Part shown: one piece after another, positions 11,168-22,394 of the stretch
How positions within the stretch are numbered: the first letter of the stretch is position 1
How the letters are laid out: every line of letters starts with the position of its first letter
From: Tetraselmis striata
Lineage: Eukaryota > Chlorophyta > Chlorodendrophyceae > Chlorodendrales > Chlorodendraceae
Assembly: GCA_006384855.1 (NCBI GenBank)
Contig: VCJN01002803.1
Span: 94,484 to 158,483 of the forward strand
Length of the DNA: 64,000 bases
Direction of reading: 5' to 3'
Notes under the pieces: generated by a model
What the model saw: only the letters and a program-made list of their open reading frames with translations
What the model was told of the DNA's origin: nothing
The model's database searches: none
Program-made: the position numbers and the translations under genes

Positions 11168-11625
11168 AAATATCTTACCATCTTAATTACCTGTACGGGG
11201 TGAGTCTGTCTTTGATGAGTCTGTGAGGCGGTCTGTCGCCGAATTTCGGAACGGTTTCGCATATATTATTAAATAACTATACAATGTATCCGTTATAAAA
11301 TTCCGTGATAATTCCGCGCACGCCAAAATAACCGCGCTTACCTGCTGATTACCTGTAGGTAGGGCACCTGACTACCGGCGGTCGGGCCGGTCGTCGCCGT
11401 TCGTCAGGTCTACGAGGCGGACATGGCGCGAAGCGCCGAGCCCGGCCGCATGGACCGGACCCGGACGCCGGACGCCGGACGACCGTCGCCCGTCCGCCTC
11501 GCCGCCCGTCCGTCGACGGACGCCGGGCCCCGGGTCGGCGGGTCGGCGGACGCGGGTGTGTACAGTGTAGCGACTACTACGATTGACCCTTGCGGCTCTC
11601 TGGATTCCAGACTCCTGCAACGGGT
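11168..11625 (+). repeat. Dispersed ~450-bp repeat, copy 1
   Basis: The first half (GTGAGTCTGTCTTTGATG...GAATTTCGG...CGCATATATTA...ATTCCGCGCA) and the GC-rich second half (CATGGCGCGAAGCGCCGAG...GGACGCCGGGCCCCGGGTCG...GCGGCTCTCTGGATTCCA) recur together at 35925-36422. The second half recurs at 35610-35912 and the first half at 34325-34500. No coding potential is seen; the reading frames across it are compositional. Confidence 0.7.
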
Positions 11626-12735
11626 ATTGTATTCATGCATTCATGTAAAGCAACAGGCGACGGGAGCTGTCGGGAACAACGCTCGGAGCGTTACGCATGA
11701 ACAGGCACGGGGACGAGAGGAGCATAGAAAGGCTATGCATATCAATGCAGAGCTACACATGTAGCGGGGCGCAAGGCAATAAACCAAACACAAGCGTGAC
11801 GTCACACCATGCTACAGGTCCACCCCGCTACCACGTCACGCTACGCCATCACACTCCCCTTATTTTGTGTTGCTTTTTCTGAAAGCCACCAGCTATAAGC
11901 TACCATGGTCGGAACGGAGAACAACATGCCGGATGGGGAGCTCATACCCGCTGGAGACGTGGGCCCGCCCAAGCCGAAGAGAGGGGCGGCAGCGGGTATG
12001 CCGAATTGCCGACCTGACCACCAGCCGCCCCGACGAGGCTGGGAACCTGACCGGTTAAAAGAGGGAGTACGGCGCCCTCGGCATCCACCAAGGGCAGTGC
12101 CGCTTCGGCCACACCAATCCCCGCATGCGTAGACCAGGTATACACGTAGCGGGCCATAACCATAATGTAGATTCTAGCTCTCCGTCACGGCTCGTTCTCC
12201 CACATTCCGCACTGATGAGTAGCGGCACTGCGTACCGACCGACAGCCCGGCGTAGTTAGCGCTCGGAAACGGCCAATGGGGCCGTCCCGTAACAGGCCAG
12301 CTCCCATCCGCCGGCTTAGGCGACCGGGTCACCTTACCAGCCAAGCAGCGGGCCGTTCCGCCTCAGACCGAGGATATAAGCAGAGGGTAGCCAGAGTTAG
12401 TGTCCCACCGCACGACGACTCACACCCGGTACCGCTCGTCAAGCCCAGTCGAGCGAGCGTTGCCACAGAGATGGCACTAGGTGTAACACTCGCTGCCCGA
12501 GCTGTCATTTCTATATACAGTTTCATGCCCGATATACCGGCATTCCGCCGCCGCAACTATAATACAGTCTCAACATGACATGCCGCATACCGGTTACCTG
12601 CACATAAACAGCTATGTTCCGGGCAGTCTCCGCACGAGTCGAGCGGTCCACTCAGTATGGGAGTATAACAGATGACGACTGTCTATAGGCTGAATCGTCC
12701 GCATGTCACCAGCTCCCACGCCGAGAGAATATACA
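11626..12735. other. Unassigned region
   Basis: Several short frames are open, for example 11905-12132 plus, rich in Pro and Arg. None matches a known family and none has supporting neighbours. No repeat within the window matches this stretch. Confidence 0.3.
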
Positions 12736-12739
12736 ATAC

Positions 12740-14740
12740 TATATAACATAAAGCTCAAAATACTCAAAGGTTCACAGAGTGACAGAGTTCAATGGTTCAA
12801 ACGCTCAAAGGTTCAAATAGCTCAAACGATCAAAGGTTCAAGTGGCTAAAAGGGTCAAAGGTTTGAATGGCTAAAAGGATTAAAGGTTCAAAAGGCTCAA
12901 ACGATCGAATAAGATTCACAGTATAAAAGAGCCAAAGCCCATAGGTTTTCAAAGCTCACATGATAAAACGGATCAGAGATCTTACAGGTATTCAGCGATC
13001 TCAAATCATTTCAGAAGAATCTACAAAGTTCACATATTCCAGGCTTCAAAAAGAATAATGAATCACAGACTCAACAAACCCTGCGATCATACGAATCTTG
13101 CGGATGTGTTACATTATTAAACCTTTGCCATTTTATCGCTACCAATTTAAAAGGCTTAAACGGGCCACACAGTTAAGAACAGTTAAAGTTTAAACATTCA
13201 AAGCCTCAAAGGTCTAAGAATGTCAAAGGATTCACATAATACAATAACAAAGCCCATAGGGTCAAATGACTTATAGATAAACTGACCAGGATCGTCTAAC
13301 AAGCGCTGAAAGGTTCGAACAATCCAGACAATTTTAGGGAATTCCATAAAATACACGAATTCCATGCTACCAATAAAATGACTCCCATACGCAATACTAC
13401 AATGCGATCACACGAGTAACACCATTTCAACTCAGAAGAAAAGTCCTGCATATACACAACATTGGAACTTTTTGCTTACACTCAGTATCACAGTCCGTCC
13501 ATCGTCATGAGCACATCAAAACATACCGCATGATTAATTGAACAGCAACCTATTTAACTCCACCACATGTGTATACATCAGATGCGTATATTAAAAATCT
13601 CTCTCTTATCGCTGCCTTTTTCTCTACTCCATGGAACAGCGCACATACATACATATTGCACATGACATCACATACATACACCCGATTCCATGAACAAACA
13701 CCACCGGATCACAGGACATATACCGGCTCGGAATGCATGGATCATGCTGAATCAGCATATAGCAATAAATGAACCGTAGCCAGTCACATGACAGTTTCCT
13801 GACAGATCTGCCACAAGAACAAAGCAGACACATTTTACTCCAAAGGATGTATACATAACAATTTCCATAACTACACATAGAATTAGGTAAGAATTGAAAC
13901 ATCGGATCTGAGGCTCACATATGCTTATCAAAACATGGGCTCCAAAACACATAAAACCCGTTTCAGAGGCAACGGAACGCAGGCTGCAAGCCCGAGCAGC
14001 GGCTGAACTGCCGGTAGGCAGCGCGGGCGGGAAGGAGACTCTCAGGGATGCCGAGGAGGAGATTGAGGATCCAATAGTCATGAACGAGGATGACAAGGAC
14101 ATTAGAGCGAGGATTCTACAACTCAACTGTCCATATCAATAATGAAAGCTCCCAAGTCCAGATCAGCTTTCGATTTTCAAACAGGCACCAACGGTCCAAA
14201 CAAGGCTTAAACAACGATGTAAGGATCAAAAACAAAAATCCAAATGAATGTCAAAGACTCGCCACGTGATGATCACGCATCACAGATCACAAAACAATCC
14301 CCATCTTCCAACCAAATTATTTGGTGGGTGTGGCAGACGGCATCACAAGTCACATCGGCAATAATATGGTATATGCCAGGCAAGAACATATACATATACA
14401 TATGCGGCATCGGTTCGAACGCACATAAATATGTCTCAAAGATCACACAACCCCATACCACCAAACAGAGGTCACAAGCGCAAAATACACGGCTCACAAA
14501 TCAACAGATTGTGTAAAATGTCCCATATTCAATTCACACGTAAGATTCCATGGAAGTCTATCAATACAAAACAAGACGTGCATTCACATTTACCGATCCG
14601 TAAGGACGCATATTCACGAAGCATCCATACCATGCACATATATGCAACGATCGTGATAGCCATGTATGAGGTTCAAAGGGTTTAAGGCTCAAAGGTTTAA
14701 AAGATCACATCTGAAAAGGCCCAAGGGTTCACGCAAGATA
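12740..14740. repeat. AT-rich tract of degenerate GGTTCAAA/GCTCAAA repeats
   Basis: Between 12740 and 12930 the words AAAGGTTCAAA and GGCTCAAA recur about every 15-20 bp. Decayed versions continue to about 13350 and reappear at 14665-14735 (GAGGTTCAAAGGGTTTAAGG). This looks like an eroded minisatellite. The 2-kb block is AT-rich compared with the flanking genes and holds no recognisable gene apart from the small frame at 13921-14142. Confidence 0.5.
13921..14142 (+). CDS. Unrecognised 73-aa ORF in a GC-rich island
   Basis: ATG-initiated frame with an acidic, charged core (RDAEEEIEDPIVMNEDDKDI) preceded by an Ala/Arg-rich part. It stands out because it sits in a small GC-rich patch inside an AT-rich desert. 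It resembles no family I know. It could be a single exon, a relic of a retroelement gag, or chance. The opposite strand is also open across the same stretch. Confidence 0.2.
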   Translation: MLIKTWAPKHIKPVSEATERRLQARAAAELPVGSAGGKETLRDAEEEIEDPIVMNEDDKDIRARILQLNCPYQ

Positions 14741-15062
14741 TCCCCATCGAAAAATCAACTACCCGTATCCAGACCAAAAAGAAGACCCCTCCTATCCAGA
14801 ACTATACTGTCCTAACCATTTGAATGAAATTGGGGGGTGGTGTGAAGTACTCGGGCTACGCGCCATTTCTGTACCTCGAATTTATCCGCACGCCGCAGCT
14901 CTATACTACTGACATCTCATTGTTCACTCCAGTTGAATAAATTCTGCCCAGCATTTTTCCCGCCCCCAGGACAGGACTAGCACCAATTTTTCCTGCCCCA
15001 TATATTTACACGTGCTAGTTGCAAAATTCGAGAAATCCATACAGAAATGCCCCATATATATA
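14740..15062. other. Gene-free AT-rich spacer
   Basis: Contains a short fragment (about 14958-14980) of the inverted-repeat family seen at 549-832. Otherwise nothing recognisable. Confidence 0.4.
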
Positions 15063-15065
15063 TGA

Positions 15066-15345
15066 TTTACATGAGCTAGCAGCCGAAGGCGATATCAGGA
15101 AATCACCCAAAAAAGGACAATCAGCAAGGTCCTCTACAACGACTGCGAGGTGGAAGCAGTAACATTAGAAGACGCAGAATGGGCACAAGCCCGCGCATCA
15201 GACTTGGCCATCTGCACACCGGCAGAGAGAATGCCGCCCAGGGTACCATGCACGCAAGCCGAGACCCGCTGCAACAGCCCCCGCCGTGTGCGCGACAGGT
15301 GACGGCGGAACTCAACAGGCTGGCTGGCGACAAAGTTCCGAAGTG
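15066..15345 (+). mobile_element. SINE-like element of the ATTACATGAGC family, full-length copy
   Basis: Nearly full-length match to the insertion at 41482-41750. It runs from TTACATGAGCTAGCAG through CCTCTACAACGACTGCGAGG and CACGCAAGCCGAGACCCGCT to GTGACGGCGGAACTCA and GGCGACAAA. No target duplication could be made out here. It carries no long ORF, so it is non-autonomous. Confidence 0.7.
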
Positions 15346-15416
15346 CCTGAACGGATTGACCACGAAGGAAGCAGGTCGGGGCGGAAGGACCGCCAGGGAA
15401 GTGTATAGTAAACACC

Positions 15417-16364
15417 CTAGGGCACTTCAAACCCTATGTAGAATGGCGACCCTGCCCGAACTAGGAGTTGCAAATAATTTAAACTTAATAATTGAAGTGT
15501 AGTATAATAATGTACTGTAGTGTAATAATTTTGCAGTGTACAGGTAGAAAAATGAAAAATGAAATGAGAAAATGAAAAATGCAATGTAGGAAAAACGATG
15601 AGAATTACCCGCGTACAGGTAGTAGCTACTGCCGTCCGACTCGAGCGCGAGTTGCTTCTGGACTGCCGCGGCGGTGGGATGATCACGTGCTGGTGGACAG
15701 AGTGGGGATGCACGATCTTGCTGGTTCCGGGTTGTGCTGGTATGGTCTTGACTTGAGCTGCTGCAATGCTCCTGACGATTTTTTCCCGCTGATAATGCAC
15801 GCCGACGTTGAGGAGGACGATAGACGAAGAGCCACGAGTGCTGTCGCCGTCAACCAGCTGCCTTCCCACCACGAAGCACGGCACGCTCTGGTATGCGCCA
15901 TGTCCACGATGGGAAGCCCCCGCTACTGCGGAGCCGCCATACGGAGCCCCGCCCCCCGGAGCACTTCGACGCCTTCTGCCCGTACCGCTTTCACGCGAAG
16001 CGGAGCGGGAGCAGCAGCGGGCGGGAACCCAAGACGACGCCGGCTTGGGGCAGCAGCGTCTCGCCGCCAGGCACTCCCTTTCAGCCACACAACCACGACC
16101 GTCTTATCCCTGACATGAGCTGCCTGCTGCAGGCGGACCCCCCCCCCCCCCCCCCCCCCCCCCCGCGGTTTGATCGTTCGGCGCAAATGACCTTGGTACG
16201 ATTGGCTGAGCGGGGAGCCGATGGCGCAGGTGATGCAAGTCGCCAGCTTGTCCGGATGGCTCGCCTCTCTGTTTCCGCAGCAGGTGCGAGTATCCCCACC
16301 GCGGCTGGCCTGACCCCCGGTATCGGCTGTTGTCACCTGGCGTCTTCCCGCCCAATGCGCGCAG
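15417..16364. other. Unassigned stretch before the aldo/keto reductase gene
   Basis: Frames are open on both strands over 15580-16110. The minus frame 16088-15417 is the longest (about 220 codons, no ATG start) and matches nothing I recognise. The 5' exon of the plus-strand reductase, perhaps encoding an organelle transit peptide, may lie here but could not be fixed. A 27-nt poly(C) run occupies 16138-16164. Confidence 0.3.
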
Positions 16365-17860
16365 GCCGGCGGCGCAACCCCCGTCGACGGTGCGTCTACC
16401 GGCGCCACAAACGAGGTGGTGCGCGTGGTGAACGGCATCCGACACAAGCGGCTCGGGGGTGGCGACATCATCGTAAGCGAGATGGGCCTGGGCACCCAGC
16501 GCTGGGGCAGGTGGGCGGCCCCGCTGTCACGTCGGTCAGGCGTCGCAACTGGTTGACATCATACTTCCAGACCGCGGTAGCTATCTTACTGGTGCTATCC
16601 CGCAGCGCAACAAGCTAATCACTGAACCAGTCGCCCCCCGCCCCCAAGCAATGCTCCCCCGCCTTCCCCCTCGTCCTTTCCCCAACCCCCATAAGCCAAA
16701 CCCCCATAAGTCCCCCCCCCCCACCCCTAAATCCTCTCGTCACCCTGATGTCACTCCCGGCAGTGCGGACTTCAACGCGCCGGATGAGGCACTCTGCCAC
16801 GCCTTCCTGGACCGCGCGGTGCTGGATGGCGGCATCAACCTGGTGGACACCGCAGAGCAGTACCCCATCCCGTCGGACAGGGCGCGGCCGGAGGGCGCCA
16901 CGGAGGCCATCATTAGCAAGTGGCTGGCCAAGGTAGCCAGTGCCTGTGCCGCCTGGGGCACTCTGTGGCAGCTGCGCCTGTGCTGCAGCCCGCTGGACTT
17001 TCTGCATGCAAGAATGCGAAGGAGACTGGGAGGGAGGGGGGGGGGGGCGGAGGTTCAGGGCGCATGATGGGTGGGGTGCAGGATGCGGCGCGGCGCGAGA
17101 AGCTGGTCATCGCGTCGAAGATCACCGGCGGGCGCAATGTCACTCCCACCAACATCCGCCGCGCCTGTGAGGGCTCCCTGCGCCGCCTGGGCACGGACTA
17201 CTTGGACGGTGCTCGCCCCAAACCCAGAACCACCCCGCTGTGCCGCCATCCTATCATCCCACCCTGCACCCAGCCAGCCTGCTCTCTGATGGAGCTATGG
17301 CACGCCCCAACCCTCCGCCCCACAGTGTACCTCCTGCACTGGCCGGCGCGCTACACGCCTCAGGTGCGTCTCCCTGGTGCTCTGCCACCAGCAGCTTGCG
17401 GCACACATACGCAAAATCCGACTGCGGCGGGGCAGGCAGAAGCTTTGGTGTTTACCGATGCAGAGTGCTATGGCGGGCTCGGTCAAGTACTGGGGGCTCA
17501 TGGCGCGGTGCCACGCGGCGGTCATGCCGGCAGGCCAACTGGGGGCAGAGCCTGCAGTACCACCTGGAGACGGAGGCCTCGCCCTACTACAAGGAAGCCA
17601 CCAGCTTCATGGACATCGCGCAGGCCATGGGTACGCGCGCAGCCTCCCGCCCCAGCTGACCCCTGCGCCCGCTGCCCCCCATCGAAGCGCCCACAATTCT
17701 GGCCAGTGTGCACACTGTGCGCGGACATGGCTGGGCACCCCCGCTGTCGCACCCTCTCCCCCCCCCCCTTCTTCAACATAACCTTGAAGCCATAGTCTGC
17801 AAATGAAGAATGCGCCCAACCAGCAAGCTGGTCTTCGGCGAGGTGGCTACAGGGGCATTG

Positions 17861-17932
<72 letters not shown>

Positions 17933-20171
17933 AAAAAAACATATAGATATACATGGATTTTACGGCTTTGAGAGGAAGAGAAAGATATTGGGGGAGAAAG
18001 CAAGGGGCCACAACTGCAAAGGTGATCGCACTGTGCTGTAATGCAAGTATTTTGTTTACGATAATGCTATCGATATGACAGAGAGAGGGGCGGAGAGAGG
18101 CAACAATTCATTGCTTATACTGAGAGAGCGGTCTGGACAGTGTCACACTGCAAAGTGGTCAAGCGGTGCTGGATACTGGGCCAGAGCTCTGATTGCATTA
18201 TCTCTCCACAGCTGCATGCGCACTTGCAATAACCCCACCCTTTCCCCTAGAATTCCGGCAGTAGCAAAACGTGATTGTGTAAGCATGGCATGGTGAAGCC
18301 CTGGGGATTTCCTTCGCAGGCACAATGCGACAGCAGCGCATTTGTTGATAGCGTGCTTTTTCTTGCCAGGCGCACGTAGAGATTAATACAAAACGATGAA
18401 AAGGCGATGGGCATAAATGCGCATTTGAAGTAAAAAGGAGCCCCCATGTTCACCTACACGGAATATCAATGTCTGTATTGGCAACCCCGCGTCTTCTCCC
18501 TGCCACTGCCCCGCAAATTTGCCAGGCGAGCTCATCGAGGCGGGCAAGATCCGTGGGTGGGGCATGTGCAACGACAACGCGTACGGGCTCACCGCCTCGT
18601 GTTGGGCCGCAAAGCAGCTCGGCCTCCCACCGCCTGTTTCAATGCAGAACGACTTCAGGTGCGGCGGGCCGGGTGGCTGCTCAGGCATCGTAGTGAAACT
18701 CCCCCTCCGCCCCCCTCCCACCTCCAGATGCCCTCAGTCAATGGCAGAAGCAGAACAACAGCGTAATGCGGCACTGATTGCTGCCTCCGTGGCCCTGTTC
18801 CCAACAGCCTGATTGACCGCCGCGCGGAGGAGAATGGCGTCTCAGAGGCCAGCAGCCCCGTCAACGAGAACGTCGGCTTCATGGCTTACAACGCCCTGGC
18901 CGGTGCGCCCCGTCATCCAAGATCAGCGCTGACACGCCTCCCTGCCTGCCGAGTCGTTACGGGCCGGCTTTGGGGATACAGGCGTGTTTGCTGGTTTGCG
19001 CTTGTTTTGCAGCGGCCACAGTGATTCGGTTCGCCGGTACGTCCCTGTAGGTGGGGTGCTAACGGGCAAGTATCTCAAGGTCCCGGCGGCGCCCGATGAC
19101 CCGGACGAGCGGCGCGCAGTGTACCCCCCTCAACCCCCCTCCCCCACACCCAATCACCCACCGCAATTCCCATCCCGACGCATGCCATGGTTGAGGGCCT
19201 GATGCGATGTAGCCCTGCCCGCGACGCGCAGGAAGTCGCTGCGCAGCCCACGCGGGCGGATGGACGACCCCAGCTGGGGGCGCACCCTTTACCGCTACCG
19301 CTCCGGCCCCGCGCTGGAGGCGGTGGACAAGTACGCGGCGCTGGCGGAGCGGTACGGCCTGTCGCTGGCGGACATGAGCCTGCGCTGGTGCCGCGAGAGG
19401 ACGGGGGTGACCACCACGCTGGTTGGCCAGGTGATTCCTGCAGCTGCAGCGCGGCCGGCTACACAATAGCATGCCACAGCTGTAGATGCGCTCTAGGGAG
19501 ATGAGCACGATTATTTGGTTGGCATCAGCATCATTGGCGCTTCGCACTGGCGATCCTTGTTCGGATGGGCATGGCATTGGTGTGGCGGTTGCCATCGTGC
19601 TTATTGCTGCGAGTCTGGGTTTTGTGAGATTGCAGTCCGGCGAACACCGGAATGACAGTTGATGACATCATTGCGTTCAGTTAGTGATCCTGTTTTTGCT
19701 GCATGCATTTAAAGAGAGAATGTCGGACTCCCGCCTGGGCGCTGCTCATCGTATGGCAACAATATCACATCACAAGTGCTAGTGATTGAGCGGTGTTATA
19801 CATTTCGTAATGTGGCCGATTTCTGTAACGTTTGAATCTTGTTAGGCACCCAGTAAGACAGTAAGACATGTAAGGCAGGCAAGAAAGTCAAGGGCCCCCT
19901 GATGTACACGTTATTATGTCGCCCTCTCTTCGTTCCATGGCGGTGATCGCTGACTCGTTTCCGCTCCCTCCCTTGCTCGTATCGCGGTCAGACCTCCATG
20001 GCACAGCTGGAGACGGGCCTGCGCTCCTTCCAGGCAGAGGCGCCGCTGCCGGAGGAGCTCATGTGGGAGATTGACCGCGTGCACATGCTCAACCGGCTGC
20101 CCATTTTTAGCAGCCGGGAGGTCGGCGCGGACTGGGGCGGCGCCGGCGAGATTGGCGAGCGCATCCCGTAG
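16365..20171 (+). CDS. Aldo/keto reductase, Tas-like (5' end unresolved)
   Basis: Ten exons with matching phases: 16365-16510, 16764-16932, 17082-17208, 17326-17363, 17534-17630, 18526-18658, 18808-18902, 19051-19120, 19232-19430 and 19992-20171; 417 aa so far. It is an NADPH-dependent oxidoreductase of the TIM-barrel AKR family. All four catalytic residues are visible: Asp and Tyr in NLVDTAEQYP, Lys in LVIASKITGG, His in VYLLHWPARY. Further family features are SEMGLGTQRWG at the start, GKIRGWGMCNDNAYG, QNDFSLIDRR, AYNALAGGVLTGKYL and the C-terminal NADPH-site region TTTLVGQTSMAQL. The order and insert pattern (NAPDEALCHAFLDRA, EQYPIPSD) match E. coli Tas and its plant/algal relatives. The exon at 16365 has no ATG, so at least one 5' exon is missing from this model. 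The 895-bp intron 17631-18525 contains a long (GT)n array. Substrate unknown. Confidence 0.8.
17863..17929. repeat. (GT)n microsatellite in an aldo/keto reductase intron
   Basis: About 33 uninterrupted TG units, the longest dinucleotide array in the window. Confidence 0.95.
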
Positions 20172-20880
20172 CTGAGACGCGACTATCACGGCATCCCACG
20201 TGCGTGGCTGGATGGTGCCCATTCAAAATGGTAGTTTATGGCAGTCAAACTGCCCGTGTCAGACGTGTTTTAATCCCGAGTGGAAGGAAGCAGCTAGGAA
20301 GCTGTACTTGCTAATGTCCGGCTGCAAATACATTCGCAGAGGCCAGCTGTGAAAAACAACAAAGTATTTCACTCAACATGCAGTGACCCACGCCATCACT
20401 TCATCCATCTCCCCGCCTGTACTAACAGCGTAATATAGTACTTAAGGATTACCGTATGTTGGATATCCTCATCGTTCTTTCTAAAACACTGCCGTCAAAA
20501 TACCCGGCACTGATGCTGACCACGAAAGGTCCGCCCTACCCGTTTGGGCGTCGGCCCATGCGAGTATCACGAGTTGGGGCAAGCCCCAAGCAACCCGCGG
20601 AGCAAAGCAGTTCGGGAGTGCGATACATATGCAACAAAAATAAGGGCAATGTGAGGGAGGGCCCGACGCCATAGCCTGCTGAAAAATCTCCCATTACTAG
20701 TAAAATCCAGGGCGCCGTGAAGGGAGGCGGGGACCCCGCCCAAAATAAAGGCAGTCAACTCCTCGGGTGTTGACGCAATAACCTGACTACTAATAAAACC
20801 CCTAAACTCATAACTAACCCGAAATTATTACGGTGATACTCCCACCGCGGACACTACACCAACATAACAAACGTTCAAAA
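20172..20880. other. Gene-free spacer
   Basis: Presumably holds the 3' UTR of the aldo/keto reductase gene. No ORF, repeat or RNA gene was recognised. Confidence 0.4.
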
Positions 20881-20884
20881 TAAA

Positions 20885-22330
20885 TGTTAGGTGCGTCAAA
20901 AGTTGCACAGTTGCAAAGTCATATGTTCTATAGTCTCAGATTCACCTCCGCCACATGCATGGCAGTGTTCAAGGAACCGCTCAGGCATGATGGCATGAAT
21001 CCAGGCCAATCAGCGGGCAGTGGGAAATACTCGGATCGGGTGCGTAATTGTATCATACTGTGCAGCCCAGCGGCCACAACCCCCGCGCGGGGACACCCAC
21101 ACCGTACTTCGGCAACGGTTTGGCGCATAAGACGCATGGACATATATACCCCGGGTTTAAGTGCGTGCGATCGATGCCGACGATTCGTAACGCGCCCACA
21201 CCGATGCCTTTACTAGTTTAGCGGCATCGCGTGCGGCTAGTGACCCCCACTCAAGGGGAAGGTGCGCTCGCCCCTCAGCTAGTAGCCCTACGTTCGCCCT
21301 AGCTAGTCGATATAACCACCGCACAGTCCCCGACGTCCACGTGTTAGGGCGCGCCCGACTTGGCTGATCTACTAAACGGGTTATACATGTATTCAAATCG
21401 GATGCTTTAAGGAACGCCCGAGCCCGTGCCGCAGCGGCCGTAGCCTCTATGGGCACAATATCCAAGAGGCTACGGATATTGTGCCTCTTGGATATTGTGG
21501 CACAATAGAGGCACAATATCCGTAGCCTCTTGGATATTGTGCCTCTATATTCCCGCATCATGGGTGCAGTGGCCACCCCATGGGCGTTTTACCCACCCCA
21601 ATGAGGCACCGCAAGCACGGATTGAGTACGGTTTGTAATTTATTTGCGCCGCTCGCAATTCTATCCATGCCCCATGCATGCTTCACACCCGTCGTAAATT
21701 AAAACCGGCAGTACACACGTCTTAACGACAGACACACGCACTACATTAACAGGAATTATGTCCCGTCCACCGACTTATACCGAATAGAGCGCCTCAATGG
21801 CGGGTTTACCCCTCTTAACCCGGTTGTGTACTATGCTTGTGCCGCATACCTAAATCCGAGTTAATGACCGTACCAAAATACCTATATTCATTTTATGGCC
21901 CCCCCAAGCCGCCATGATCGGGTTGCTTGTTCGCGTGGCGCGGTCTCGTCGGAATGTCGGACTAATGCCATCACCCCACACATAAGTACTCCAAATCCCA
22001 TAAAATGGTCCTCCGCCTATTGGGAGAAGTGGGTAGAGATTGCATGCAGATTATCGAAGTAACGAGCATGTGATATACCAGCAGCGTCGTCCGCATATAA
22101 CTGACATGGCACCCTTAGTGGTTGCCTTGCCGCTAATGTAGGTGTCGGTGCACCCTGGTACATCACACTCTAGATCTTCGGCCCCATCGAATATATCGTT
22201 AATAAATTTGTTAAATAGGATGGGGGCAGCGGGGCATCCCTGCGGGAGGCCACGCTCTATGGGTGTGGGGTCTGATGTGTTCCCGGGGCCACCCCTATCT
22301 TGACCCGTACCATCCTAGGTATCCATATAA
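20885..22330 (-). pseudogene. Decayed LINE (non-LTR retrotransposon), minus strand
   Basis: On the minus strand the RT motif IERGLPQGCPAAPILFNKFI lies at about 22290-22215, with IND(IF) following it, and YFGTVINSDLG at about 21880. A C-terminal zinc-knuckle-like motif CHACGGGESETIEHMTLQLC (C-x2-C-x8-H-x4-C spacing) sits near 20960-20895. The order RT, connection, zinc knuckle is that of a LINE ORF2. Stops and frameshifts separate the pieces and no long ORF survives. A palindrome cluster at 21453-21543 interrupts it. It lies head-to-head with another LINE remnant that begins at 22395 on the plus strand. Confidence 0.65.
21453..21543. repeat. Nested palindromes (multi-hairpin cluster)
   Basis: GCACAATATCCAAGAGGC at 21453 pairs with GCCTCTTGGATATTGTG at 21483-21499 and again with the copy at 21525-21542. 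The 23-bp arm 21466-21488 is the exact reverse complement of 21507-21529. Alternative hairpins therefore share the same arms. Confidence 0.85.
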
Positions 22331-22394
22331 TAATAAGTTTTAATGAAGGTAAGCATATGACCCATGACCCCTATGGCTTGAAGTTTATATAGGG

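Noticed and set aside
15417..16088. 223-codon minus ORF as a gene
   Set aside because: No ATG start, no family match, and open frames on the other strand too; kept only as an unassigned stretch.
17773..18003. ORF rich in His-Thr
   Set aside because: Translation of the (GT)n microsatellite in an intron.
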